Shown here: positions 8,705-17,550 of the stretch, in pieces
Layout of the letters: every line of letters begins with the position of its first letter
Position numbering within the stretch: the stretch's first letter is position 1
From: Bradyrhizobium liaoningense
GTDB taxonomy: Bacteria; Pseudomonadota; Alphaproteobacteria; Rhizobiales; Xanthobacteraceae
DNA: 64,000 nt
Direction of reading: 5' to 3'
Assembly (NCBI RefSeq): GCF_018130955.1
Contig: NZ_JAFCJM010000014.1
Span: 109,736-173,735, forward strand
Position numbers and translations under genes: made by a program
Notes under the pieces: generated by a model
Seen by the model: only the letters and a program-made list of their open reading frames with translations
The model's database searches: none
Told to the model about the DNA's origin: nothing

Positions 8705-11700
8705 GTGAAACTGCTGTCTGCGTATCGATCCCCGCGCAAGAGCGCGCTGCTGGCGTCCTCGGCCCTACTGACCGTCCCGTTCCTCGGCATGCCGCAGGCA
8801 ATGGCGGCGTGCATCGCCAACGGCACGACCACGGTCACCATCGATTGTGCCGCCAACACCGTCACGACGAACACCACCAACACCACGAGCACCAACACCT
8901 CGACCAGCGACCGCATTCAGTCGTTCGATGCCGCGTTGGTTGGCACCGTTCACTCCGGAATCAGCATCAGTGGCGCGGGGCTCGAGCTGAAGGCGACGGG
9001 CGCGACGCCGCACAACATCGATGTGACCAACAGCGGCGCGGTCAGCATCAGCACCGCCGGCGTCACCACGGCGCCGTGCAACTGGACGGCAATGGCGGCG
9101 CGATCACCTATGGCGGCGCGGGGACGGTGTCCGGCGGCAGTAGCAATGCCGGCGCGTACATCACCAATGTCGGCGGCAACATCACCTTCAACGGCACCGG
9201 TGCGATCTCGTCCGGCTTCACGTCAGGTATCACGACGCAAACCACGCTCGGCGGCGTCACGACGCTGAACATCGCCAATGACGTGACGGCCGCCGGCGTC
9301 TTCTTCGGCGCCGTCACGGCGTTCGGCGTCAATGGCGCCACGACCGTCAACATGACCGCCGGGAGCGTGACCGGTAACGCCATCGGGATCGAAGCCGCCT
9401 CCTCCGGCACCGGCGGCGTGCGCGTCAACATGACCGGCGGCTCGATCGGCTCGGTGGCGGCTACCCCCAACGCCGCGATCTACGCCCAGAGTTCGGGGAC
9501 CGCCGGCGACGTCACCGTCACCGCCGGAGCGCTCTATGCGAAGTACACCGGCGTCTATGCCCAGATCACCAACGCCGCGAGCACCGGCAACATCCGGGTC
9601 GATTCCAACGGCATGATCGTCGTGACCACGGCGCCCGTCTCGTTCGACCAGGGGCCGATCTACGCCAGCACCGCCGGCAGCGGCTCCGTCACCGTGAACG
9701 TCAACGCGTCCATCACGGCGCTGGCGACCAACATCATCGGCGTCGACGCAAGAAGCATGGGAAGCGGTGCGGTCACCATCAATGTCGCTGCCGACGTCAA
9801 CGCCGGCACCGACACCAACAGCAGGGCCGTGACCGCAGGCGGGACCAACGGCACCACCACCATCAACATGACGGCGGGTACGATCCAGACCGGCGGCGAC
9901 GGCCTGCGCGCGGCGTCCCTGGGCACGGGCAATGTCGTCGTCAACATGACCGGTGGTCAGATCGGCGGCCCGGGCGGGCCCGGAGGAGTTGGTGCCCCCG
10001 TCGGCGGAATCGGCATTGTGGCGTCGAATCCGACGGGCGCGTCCGGCGCCATCAACGTCACCGCCGGCAAAATCTACGCCGACACGATGGGCGTCATGAC
10101 CACGATCGGCAACGCCGCAAACAATTCCAACACCGTCATCACGGCGAATGGCGCGATCCAGGCGGGCTCGGTCGGCATCTATGCCAGCACGGCTGGTGCT
10201 GGCAACATCACCGTCACCAACAACGCCAAGATCGTCGGCGCCCACGGCGTCGACTTCATCGGCGGCTCCAGCAACAGCCTGACCAACTCGGCGACCGGCA
10301 ACATCACCACGACCACCGGCTTCAACGGCTACGCCGTGCTGGGCACCACCGGCAACGAGACCGTCAGCAATTTCGGAACGATGACGGGTTTGGTCGATCT
10401 CGGCGCCGGTACCAACAGCTTCACCAACCAGAGTTCGGGACTCTACGATTCCGGCCAGGTGATTTCGGTCGGCGCCGGCAACAGCTTTACCAACAAGGGT
10501 AGCTATGCCCCCGGCGGCGCCGGAGCGATCATGTTTTCGAACGTTACCGGAAATTTCGTGCAGACGAGCACGGGCAAGTATCTCGTCGACATCACGCCAA
10601 CCCTATCGGACACGACGACCGTGAGCGGCACGGCAAGCCTCGCAGGCACCGTTCAAGCCACCTTTGGATCTGGCAGCTACATCGCAAAGTCCTACACCAT
10701 CCTCTCGTCAAGCAGCCGCACCGGCACGTTCGCGAGCCTGAGCACCGTCGGCCTGCCCTCCGGCTTCAAAGCAAGCCTGTCCTACACCACGACCGATGCG
10801 AAGCTCGACCTCACCGCCGACCTTGGGGGCACCGGCGGAGGTGGTGGCGGCGGAGGCGGTGGTGGTGGCGGCGGAGGCAGCAGCACCGCCCTCGCCCCCA
10901 ACCAGTCCTCCGTCGCGACGGCGCTCAACACTTATTTCAATGCCGGCAACGCGCTGCCCGCGCAATTCGTCACCCTGTTCGGCCTCAGCGGCGCGGCGCT
11001 GACGAACGGTCTCGACCAGATCTCCGGCGAAGTCGCAACCGGTGCCGCGGCAGCAGGCTTCAGGGCGACGGATTCGTTCCTCAATATGATGCTCGACCCG
11101 TTCCTGGACACCCAGCTCGGCAACGGACCGTCGCAGCCGCGCGCGATCGGCTATGCGTCGGAGCAGGCGCTTCCGCCCGCGGTCGCCGCAGCCAACAACG
11201 CCGCAGGCGCTGCGCCGGCATCAAGCCGCGACACGGTCGAACGGCGCTGGGGCACCTGGGCTGCAGCCTATGGCGCGCAGGCCAAGCGCAACGCCGACAC
11301 GCTGGTCGGCAGCCACGCGCTCGATGCGCGCAATGGAGGCGGCGCAGCCGGCGTCGACTATCGCGTCTCCGCCAACACCGTCATCGGCGCGGCGATCGCG
11401 GGCGGTTTCACCAATTGGGGTGTGGATACGCTCGGCTCCGGCCGCGGCGAGACGTTCCAGGCCGGCCTTTATTCCTCGACCAGGCTCGGTAACGGTTATC
11501 TCTCGGCGGCCGTTGCCTATGGCTGGCACGACCTCAGCACAAATCGCACCGTGATGCTGCCGGGCGCGCTCGACCGGCTCGACGCCAGCTTCAAGGCGCA
11601 AAACTATGGCGGACGCATCGAGGCCGGCTATCGCATCGCGCTGATGAATTTTGGCATCACGCCCTATGCCGCCGGACAGGCCCAAAGCTTCCGCACGCCG

Positions 11701-12087
11701 GCCTACACCGAGACCGGCCTCGCCGGCGCCGGCGGTTTTGCGCTCGCCTACGCGGCACACACCTCGACACAGATCCGCAGCGAGCTCGGGTCGCGCTTCG
11801 ACAATCGTTTCATGATGGACGGCGGGACGGAGCTGATCCTGCGCGGGCGCGCCGCATGGCTGCACGATTTCTCCGATCGCATCACTGCTGCGGCGTCGTT
11901 CCAGGTGCTGCCGGGAACGGAGCTCACCGTGATCGGCGCCCCCGCGGTTCGCGACGCGGCACTCCTATCGCTCGGCAGCGAATTGCGTTTCGCCCACGGC
12001 TTCTCACTCGCCTCCAAGGTCGATGCCGAGCTGTTCGGCCGCGGCAACGCCTATTCCGGAACGGCGACGCTGCGTTACGGCTGGTAG
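8705..12087 (+). pseudogene. Autotransporter (type Va) with frameshift after the signal peptide
   Basis: A GTG at 8705 opens a 34-residue signal peptide (KSALLASSALLTVPFLG, cleavage after AMA) and then a Thr/Asn-rich passenger. Around 9070-9076 the passenger moves to another frame (…VSISTAGVTT then VQLDGNGGAITYGG…); one base is missing, or two are extra, at ACGGCGCCGTG. The second frame runs to 12087. It holds beta-helix repeats rich in VNMT, VTAG and GTGNV, a poly-Gly linker at 10829-10882, and a C-terminal 12-strand beta-barrel domain from ERRWGTWAAAYG (about 11236) to the terminal YGW. Repaired, the protein would be about 1,125 residues. A terminator follows. As given, the exported signal and the barrel are not on one polypeptide. 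Confidence 0.82.
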
Positions 12088-12092
12088 GATTG

Positions 12093-12118
12093 AAGGGCCG
12101 CCCGTGGGCGGCCCTTCT
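12093..12118 (+). terminator. Rho-independent terminator after the autotransporter
   Basis: Perfect 11-bp stem AAGGGCCGCCC / GGGCGGCCCTT with a 2-base loop, then TCTTA. It may serve both the autotransporter and the convergent slipin gene. Confidence 0.8.
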
Positions 12119-12138
12119 TAGGTCTCACGCGCTGTCGT

Positions 12139-13290
12139 TCACGCGCTCTCGGGCGCCTTCAGGCGCACGAGCCGGTTCAGCAGGGCGTCGAGGCCCTGGC
12201 CGTCGCCGGCATGGAGGTCGATGCGGCCGACCTTCTCGACCAGCCGCTCCAGCGACTCCAGCTCCTTGAGCCGCAGCAGCAGGGGGTTCTCCTCCATCAG
12301 GCGGGCAGTGTTCAGAAGCGAACGCGTTGCCGCGGTCTCTTCCTGCCGGCGGATCAGGTTCGCCTTGGCGACCCGCTCCGCCTCCACCACCTTGTTGACG
12401 AGCTCACGGATCTCGCCGGGCAGGATCACGTCCTTGACGCCGAGCTCCGTCACCTCGACGCCGGACTCCGCGACGCGTGCGCGCACATAGTCGCGCAGCT
12501 CCGCATCCAGCGCCGCCTTGGCGGACAGCACCTCGTCCAGCGTGCGGCCGGCCACCGCCTCGCGGATCGCGAACTGCACCAGGCGGTACAGCCACGCATC
12601 CACATCGGGCACGGTCGCAACCGTCCGCTCGGGATCAACCACTCGGCGGAACGCCGTCAGCGTCACCCGCAGCGCGATGCGATCCTTGGTCAGCATCTCC
12701 TGCGCGGTGATCTCGACCGCCTGGGGCCGCAGGTCGAGGCGCTTCACCTCGATCTTGCGGCCGACGGTCCAGAAGGCGTGCCGGCCGGGCGCCAGCCGCT
12801 CCACCAGCCGGCCCTCGACATAGAGCAGGCCCGCTTCGTGGCTCTCGACCACCGCTTCCATCACGACGGTCGCGCGGTTGCGCTCGATCATCGTCAGGTG
12901 TCGCGCGCCGACCCTGACATCGCTGGACACATCGATGCGCTCGACATCGATGCGGGTCGCGACCTTCCAGTAGACGCGGATCTGCCAGGGCGTGAGCAGG
13001 TGCACGGGCCGGCCGTCGAGGCTGACGATGGCAATCTCGTCGGCCCTGGTCTCCACCGCCTCGAACAGCTCGGCGGCGAGATCGGGCCGCGCAGCCTTCA
13101 GCACCGCGTAGCGATCCGCGGGGAATTCCGCGCGCACGACGTCAAACAGCTCGGCCTTGAGCTCGTGCAAGGGATCGAACAGGCGATGCCGACCAGGCGC
13201 GAGCACGCGCATGAGCTGCCCGTTGCGCGTCAGCAATGCACGCTCGCCATCCTTCACCGTCACGTTCAGCATCAGCAAATGCCAGCTCAT
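12139..13290 (-). CDS. Slipin (SPFH/band-7 family) protein
   Basis: A 383-residue stomatin-like protein. An N-terminal VKDGERALLTRNGQLMRVLAPGRH repeat-like segment (about 10-35) recurs as EAGLLYVEGRLVERLAPGRH at ~153-172 and leads into the SPFH domain (KDRIALRVTLTAFRRVVDPER) and the coiled-coil region EAERVAKANLIRRQEETAATRS. No membrane span is evident, unlike typical stomatins. Slipins of this class are often found in RtcB/Ro-type RNA-repair operons. Here, two tRNA-like elements lie about 330 bases upstream on the same strand, but no rtcB, rtcA or rsr is in the window. Function in this locus is inferred, not shown. Confidence 0.85.
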   Translation of the reverse strand: MSWHLLMLNVTVKDGERALLTRNGQLMRVLAPGRHRLFDPLHELKAELFDVVRAEFPADRYAVLKAARPDLAAELFEAVETRADEIAIVSLDGRPVHLLTPWQIRVYWKVATRIDVERIDVSSDVRVGARHLTMIERNRATVVMEAVVESHEAGLLYVEGRLVERLAPGRHAFWTVGRKIEVKRLDLRPQAVEITAQEMLTKDRIALRVTLTAFRRVVDPERTVATVPDVDAWLYRLVQFAIREAVAGRTLDEVLSAKAALDAELRDYVRARVAESGVEVTELGVKDVILPGEIRELVNKVVEAERVAKANLIRRQEETAATRSLLNTARLMEENPLLLRLKELESLERLVEKVGRIDLHAGDGQGLDALLNRLVRLKAPESA

Positions 13291-13428
13291 GGCACGCCTC
13301 CATCGTTTGCGCCCGGCCGGATGCCGGACAACAGGTTTCGTTTACAAAGGACGTGAGGACGCGGACGACGCTTCCCATGAAATCGGCGGGCCGCGGCTTG
13401 AGCTTGCGCGATGACGGGCGCACGCGCG

Positions 13429-13457
13429 CGATCGCGCGACAAAAGTACGCGCGATCG
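13429..13457 (-). other. Strong stem-loop between tRNA-like elements and slipin
   Basis: CGATCGCGCG and CGCGCGATCG form a perfect 10-bp stem around a 9-base loop (ACAAAAGTA on the plus strand). It has no adjoining T-run on the slipin strand, so it looks like an RNA processing or stability structure more than a terminator. Confidence 0.55.
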
Positions 13458-13622
13458 TGCGGAGCCACCCGGCATCAACGCAAGCGGTATCCACCGCGGC
13501 GCGAAGCCGGTCTCACAGTGTCTAGGTTCGGACGGAAAGCCTTGCGGCAAAACGGCCGGACTGCGACTGAAGCGCGCGTCCGGTCCCCTCTTAGGGTATC
13601 AGCTTTTCAGGCTGAAACGGAG

Positions 13623-13693
13623 CGCTGGAGCGGGATTCGAACCCGCGTCACGATGATTCACGGTCACCTGCTCTACCACTGAGCTATCCTTTG
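13623..13693 (-). ncRNA. tRNA-like element A (His-GTG-like, degenerate acceptor)
   Basis: On the minus strand the D arm (GCTC AGTGGTA GAGC), anticodon arm (GGTGA, loop CCGTGAA, TCATC), a 5-base variable loop and the T arm (GCGGG TTCGAAT CCCGC) all fold correctly. The anticodon position would read GTG, but position 33 is C, not the usual U. The acceptor arms (CAAAGGA with TCCAGCG) pair at only four of seven positions and there is no encoded CCA at that end. It is therefore a tRNA mimic or a decayed tRNA, not a working tRNA-His. Part of a tandem pair upstream of slipin. Confidence 0.7.
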
Positions 13694-13695
13694 GT

Positions 13696-13768
13696 TGGTA
13701 CATGAGATCGGAATCGAACCGATGCCTTCGGATTTTACCCCGACGCTCTCCATGAGCTACATCCTGCA
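13696..13768 (-). ncRNA. tRNA-like element B (with ACCA-type 3' end)
   Basis: Minus strand: a short D arm (GCTC ATGGA GAGC), an anticodon-like hairpin (TCGGG GTAAAA TCCGA, loop of six), a perfect T arm (ATCGG TTCGATT CCGAT) and a 3' end CTCATGT followed by ACCA. The 5' acceptor strand does not pair with CTCATGT. Element A begins 3 bases beyond the CCA. Two mimics head to tail with intact T arms but unpaired acceptors suggest a conserved tRNA-like transcript or a pair of tRNA pseudogenes. Confidence 0.65.
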
Positions 13769-13956
13769 ACTTCGTTCGGCGGAACACGACACCGGAAACC
13801 GGCACGCGCCAGTCGGGATCTCAGAGAGCCCGAACACATGGCCGAGGCGAAGGAGCGCGCTAATAGACGAAGCACGTTCGGGTTGCAAGAGGGTGGCGCA
13901 AGATTTTTCGTCGCGCATCTTGCGCTGTGACGCGATCGTCACACCGGGAGGTCGCC

Positions 13957-14790
13957 TCAACTGCGCGACATGTCCTGGAAACACGCCCTCACCCAGTCGA
14001 TCGTCACGCGGGTCGCAGGATCGCGCTTGAGGTGATTTTGCACGAGCAGCCAGGCGTCGCGCCGCTTCGGTAGCAGCGTGGCGCGCAGGCGGCGATCGCC
14101 GAGCAAATCCGCGCAACTATACTCCGGCAGCACGCCGGCGGCCTGATGCGAGCGGATCAGGTTACGGATGACGCGCACGTTGTCGGTAACGCAGCGCGCG
14201 CGGGCTTGCTTCGTGCGCAGGTACTGCATCTCGGGAATGGCACCGAGTTCGTCCGGATAGGCACACAGCATCGGCTCGCCCTCGGTCGCGATGGGCTCGA
14301 AGTAGTAAATGCGGATGTCGCCGAGCTTGGAGATCGCGAAGTCGCCCTTGTCGGGCTTGCGCAGGCGGACGGCGAGATCGGCCTCCCAGCGCGAAAATTT
14401 GACGTTCTCGCTCGAGGTCAGGAATTGCAGCGTCAGGCCGGGATTGGCGCGCAGGAAGTCGCTCGCACGCGGCGACAGCACCTCCTCGGCGACCGTGTTG
14501 GTGGAGGCGATGCGCAGGCGTCCCACCGGACCTGCCAGGCTCTCGCCGACGCGACCGATCTCGGCGGCATGCGCGGCCATCGCCTCGACATGCGCCAGCA
14601 CCGCCTCGCAACTCCGCGTCGGCCTGCGGACGCCGTCGGCGGCCTCGAACAGACGCAAACCGAGCGCACGCTCGATGCGCGACAGCCTGCGCCCGACCGT
14701 CGTCTCATCGATGCGCAGCCGCGCGCTGGCCCCGGCATAGGTGCCCTCGTCCCTGACGGCAGCGATGATGCGCAGATCGTCCCAGTTCAT
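13957..14790 (-). CDS. LysR-family transcriptional regulator
   Basis: A 277-residue regulator with an N-terminal winged helix-turn-helix (residues 1-60: MNWDDLRIIAAVRDEGTYAG, then SARLRIDETTVGRRLSRIE) and a periplasmic-binding-like effector domain from about residue 90. It diverges from a cysteine hydrolase and GST, with repeated CTGCAATAT half-sites in the 127-base gap, so it most likely controls those genes and itself. The shortened effector domain (typical family members are ~300 residues) is within the normal range. The inducer is unknown. Confidence 0.92.
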   Translation of the reverse strand: MNWDDLRIIAAVRDEGTYAGASARLRIDETTVGRRLSRIERALGLRLFEAADGVRRPTRSCEAVLAHVEAMAAHAAEIGRVGESLAGPVGRLRIASTNTVAEEVLSPRASDFLRANPGLTLQFLTSSENVKFSRWEADLAVRLRKPDKGDFAISKLGDIRIYYFEPIATEGEPMLCAYPDELGAIPEMQYLRTKQARARCVTDNVRVIRNLIRSHQAAGVLPEYSCADLLGDRRLRATLLPKRRDAWLLVQNHLKRDPATRVTIDWVRACFQDMSRS

Positions 14791-14819
14791 TGCTCGAGCT
14801 TATACCGGCCGGGAGCTGC

Positions 14820-14859
14820 CTGCAATATTGCAGCCATCCGCTGCAATATCCCTGCATAT
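14820..14859. promoter_or_regulatory. Probable LysR operator in the divergent promoter region
   Basis: A perfect 14-bp palindrome CTGCAATATTGCAG (14820-14833) is followed by CTGCAATAT (14841-14849) and CTGCATAT (14852-14859). Spaced repeats of one half-site between a LysR gene and its divergent target are typical of recognition plus activation sites. Confidence 0.65.
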
Positions 14860-14917
14860 CGGCAGGCATTCCCGGGGCTATGTTTGTCGAGCCTTTTGTC
14901 CCGGAGATTTCCAGACC

Positions 14918-15511
14918 ATGACGACCGCAAAGACCCTGCTGCAGCTCGCCGGTGCCGATCTCAACCCGCCGCGTCTTGGCGACGCCGCGCTGCTGCTGAT
15001 CGATATCCAGAACGAATATCTCGCAGGTCCCCTCGCCTTGCCCGACGCCAGGCCCGCGATCGCACGGGCGGCTGCACTCCTGGCACGGGCACGCGAGAGC
15101 GGAGCCGCGATCATCCATATTGCCCATCGCGGCAAGGCCGGCAGCCTGTTCGATCGCGGCGCCGACCGCGGCGCCATCGTCGCCGAGCTAAGCCCCCGTG
15201 CCGGCGAGCTGGTGATCGAAAAGGAGTTGCCGAATGCGTTTGCCGGCACTGATTTGCAGGCGCGCCTTGCCGCAACCGACAGGAAGAACATCGTGCTGGC
15301 CGGCTTCATGACGCATATGTGCGTCAGCTCCACGGCGCGCGCCGCGCTCGACCTCGGCTTTCGCACGACTGTTGACGCCGACGCCTGCGCCACGCGCGAC
15401 CTACCCGACGGCCGCGGCGGCACGCTGGACGCCCGGACCATCCACGAGGTTGCACTCGCCGAGCTATCCGACCGCTTCGCGATCATCGCGCGCGGTGATG
15501 CCCTGAAATAA
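14918..15511 (+). CDS. Cysteine hydrolase (isochorismatase-like)
   Basis: A 197-residue alpha/beta hydrolase of the isochorismatase superfamily. The catalytic triad is visible: Asp in LLLIDIQNEY (~residue 29), Lys in VIEKELPNAF, and the nucleophilic Cys in GFMTHMCVSST. Members hydrolyse amides such as nicotinamide, biuret-like compounds or N-carbamoylsarcosine; the substrate is not readable. Start chosen at the ATG after the intergenic operator. First gene of a pair with the GST 12 bases downstream, divergent from a LysR regulator. Confidence 0.9.
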   Translation: MTTAKTLLQLAGADLNPPRLGDAALLLIDIQNEYLAGPLALPDARPAIARAAALLARARESGAAIIHIAHRGKAGSLFDRGADRGAIVAELSPRAGELVIEKELPNAFAGTDLQARLAATDRKNIVLAGFMTHMCVSSTARAALDLGFRTTVDADACATRDLPDGRGGTLDARTIHEVALAELSDRFAIIARGDALK

Positions 15512-15523
15512 CGGAGCAACGCG

Positions 15524-16156
15524 ATGCTGCAACTCTATTTCTCGCCGATGGCCTGCTCGCTTGCGAGCCGCATCGCATTGATGGAAGCCGGCGTGGACGC
15601 GCGCTATCATCAGGTGCATCTCTCGACCAAGACGGTCGTGGACGCCGACAGCGATTTTCGCGGCATTTCGTCGAAGGGCGCGGTGCCGGTCCTGGTGCTG
15701 GAAAACGGCGAGCGGCTGACGGAATGCGCGGCGGTGCTGCAATACATCGCCGACCTGAACCCTGAGCGCGGCCTTGCGCCGCGGCCGGGCGATGCGGATC
15801 GCTACCGGCTCCAGGAATGGCTGAGCTTCATCGGCGCCGAGATCCACAAGGCCTTCCTGTTTCCGACCTTCTGGTACAAGGACGACGGCTCGCTCGCCAA
15901 GCCGCGCGCGAGGATCGCTCAGACCTTGTCGGTGCCATCAGCGCATCTCGCGGACCGCGAATTCCTCATCGGTCACAGCTTCACCGTTGCGGATGCATAT
16001 CTCACCTGGGCTTTGCTGCTGCTCCGTACCGCGGGCGTCGACATCGCACAATGGCCGTCATTGTCGGCCTTTTCCGAACGCATGCAGAAGCGGCCAGCTG
16101 TGCGGGAGGCGATTGCGACCGAAATGGCGTTACGAAAAATGGTTGCAACGGCCTGA
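15524..16156 (+). CDS. Glutathione S-transferase
   Basis: A 210-residue cytosolic GST. The N-terminal thioredoxin-like domain has the beta-class start LYFSPMACSLASRIALMEAG (catalytic Ser/Cys region S11-C12), the cis-Pro KGAVPVLVL and ERLTECAAVLQYI that bind glutathione. The C-terminal helical domain carries FLIGHSFTVADAYLTW. Conjugates glutathione to electrophiles or serves in detoxification. It is co-transcribed with the upstream cysteine hydrolase, so both may act in the breakdown of one compound. Confidence 0.93.
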   Translation: MLQLYFSPMACSLASRIALMEAGVDARYHQVHLSTKTVVDADSDFRGISSKGAVPVLVLENGERLTECAAVLQYIADLNPERGLAPRPGDADRYRLQEWLSFIGAEIHKAFLFPTFWYKDDGSLAKPRARIAQTLSVPSAHLADREFLIGHSFTVADAYLTWALLLLRTAGVDIAQWPSLSAFSERMQKRPAVREAIATEMALRKMVATA

Positions 16157-16164
16157 GGCGCGGA

Positions 16165-17334
16165 TTACTCGATCCGCGCCAGCACGGCGAGCTTGCGGAT
16201 GCCCTTGTTGCGATAGGCATCGAGGAAGGCGTAGTAGTCCTTGAACGACACGCAGCCGTTGGAATCGCCGTTCGGCCCGAGCATGAAGGTGTGCGCGAGC
16301 AGGCCGTCGCGGCCGAAGATCGCGCTCTCGCCGCCGATCGGCGTCAGCCGCAGCGCCGGCACGCCGTGGAACAGCGCTTCGCGCGGCTTCAGTGTGTAGA
16401 TGTGCGGCGGCGTCACGCCGCGCATGCGCTGATTGGACGAGCGCGGGTTGTCGAGATTGGAGCCCAGGCCGGAATGCGCCTCGAGCCTGGTGCCGTCAGG
16501 CAGATAAACAGTCTTCGCCGTGATGTCGTAGACCGCGGTCTCGCGATCATAGGGCGGTGCGCCGCCGAGCATCGGGTTCTGCTCCTTCGGCGCAATGCTC
16601 GCGGTGATGCTGGCATCCGCCGAGGCATAGGCGAGCAACCCGCCCGACGGCTCGCGCTTGCCCCAGAGTTTTTCGACCATCGACTGGCGCGGACCGGTGA
16701 TGGACATCACCGCGGCCTTGGCGCGATCGGCAAAGGATTTCGATTTCGCCTCAGGCGCAGGCACGATCTCGGCCGGATCGGCCGAGGCGAGCCGCACCGA
16801 CGCGTCAGCGCCGCGCTTGCCCTTCGCAACATCCGCGACCTTGTCAGCAACCTTCTCAGCCACCTTGGCCGGGTTGAGCGGTTTCAGCGCTTCCGCGACC
16901 TTCGCGATGACGGTCGGTTTCGGCGCAGCTTCGGCGATGTTCGTTGCCGGCGCGGCGCTGGCTGCGTTGGATTCGACGCCCTGCGCCGCGGCGGCCGCAA
17001 AGCGCTCGTTGAACATTTCGCGGCTGATGGGTGCGGCGACCTGCAGGCGGTCGGGCAGAAGTGCGAACGCCTCCTTCACGGCCGCGCCCGCCTCGCGCAT
17101 CGCAATTTTGGGCGCGAGCTTGATCACGGGCCCGTCGTAAACAGCGGCTCCGAGCGTCGGATAGGGGCTCGATGCGATGATGTTGCTGTACACGGTCCAG
17201 CCGCAGCCCAACACGAGGGCGCCGATCGCGGCGGCGCCTACGATGTTTTGGGAGCTAGCTTTCCGGGAAGACTTCCGAGAATTCTTCTTGGACTTCCGTG
17301 CCGCGTTACTTTGCGCAGCGATACTCGTACTCAT
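16165..17334 (-). CDS. DUF2778 / L,D-transpeptidase-like envelope protein
   Basis: A 389-residue protein with a Lys/Ser-rich cytosolic head, one membrane span (about 31-50), a long Ala/Lys/Val-rich linker with AEKVADKVADVAKGK heptads, and a C-terminal DUF2778 domain. That domain carries HTFMLGPNGDSNGCVSF (H348, S358, C361), which matches the L,D-transpeptidase YkuD active-site pattern HxxxxxxxxSxGC. This suggests a periplasmic peptidoglycan cross-linking or cysteine peptidase-like activity. Convergent with the GST gene. Confidence 0.85.
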   Translation of the reverse strand: MSTSIAAQSNAARKSKKNSRKSSRKASSQNIVGAAAIGALVLGCGWTVYSNIIASSPYPTLGAAVYDGPVIKLAPKIAMREAGAAVKEAFALLPDRLQVAAPISREMFNERFAAAAAQGVESNAASAAPATNIAEAAPKPTVIAKVAEALKPLNPAKVAEKVADKVADVAKGKRGADASVRLASADPAEIVPAPEAKSKSFADRAKAAVMSITGPRQSMVEKLWGKREPSGGLLAYASADASITASIAPKEQNPMLGGAPPYDRETAVYDITAKTVYLPDGTRLEAHSGLGSNLDNPRSSNQRMRGVTPPHIYTLKPREALFHGVPALRLTPIGGESAIFGRDGLLAHTFMLGPNGDSNGCVSFKDYYAFLDAYRNKGIRKLAVLARIE

Positions 17335-17550
17335 TCGCCTTGCGTCCAGGACGGTGTCACTCAGTCCCCTTTCAAGTGCCGCTGGTCACGTTCCAGTCTG
17401 CATCTCGCAGGAGGTCGGAGCGTCATTAAGGCGACTTTTAGTTAAATGCGGATTAAGTTCGGGCAGATCTTGGGCAACTCGTTAACGTTGTCCCAATTTG
17501 GGAAAAAGCCCGTAAAATCACGAGCTTAATCCTTGTTCCGCGGCACGATT

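Noticed and set aside
10829..10882. GGTGGT tract as a possible microsatellite or CRISPR
   Set aside because: It encodes the poly-Gly linker of the autotransporter; no spacers or regular repeats.
13623..13693. Calling element A a functional tRNA-His
   Set aside because: Only four of seven acceptor pairs form, no U33 and no CCA; treated as tRNA-like.
13895..13925. Sigma-54 promoter (TTGCAA near a GCGCCAC on the minus strand) for the tRNA-like/slipin unit
   Set aside because: The essential GG of the -24 element is missing and the spacing is off; not credible without a mapped start.
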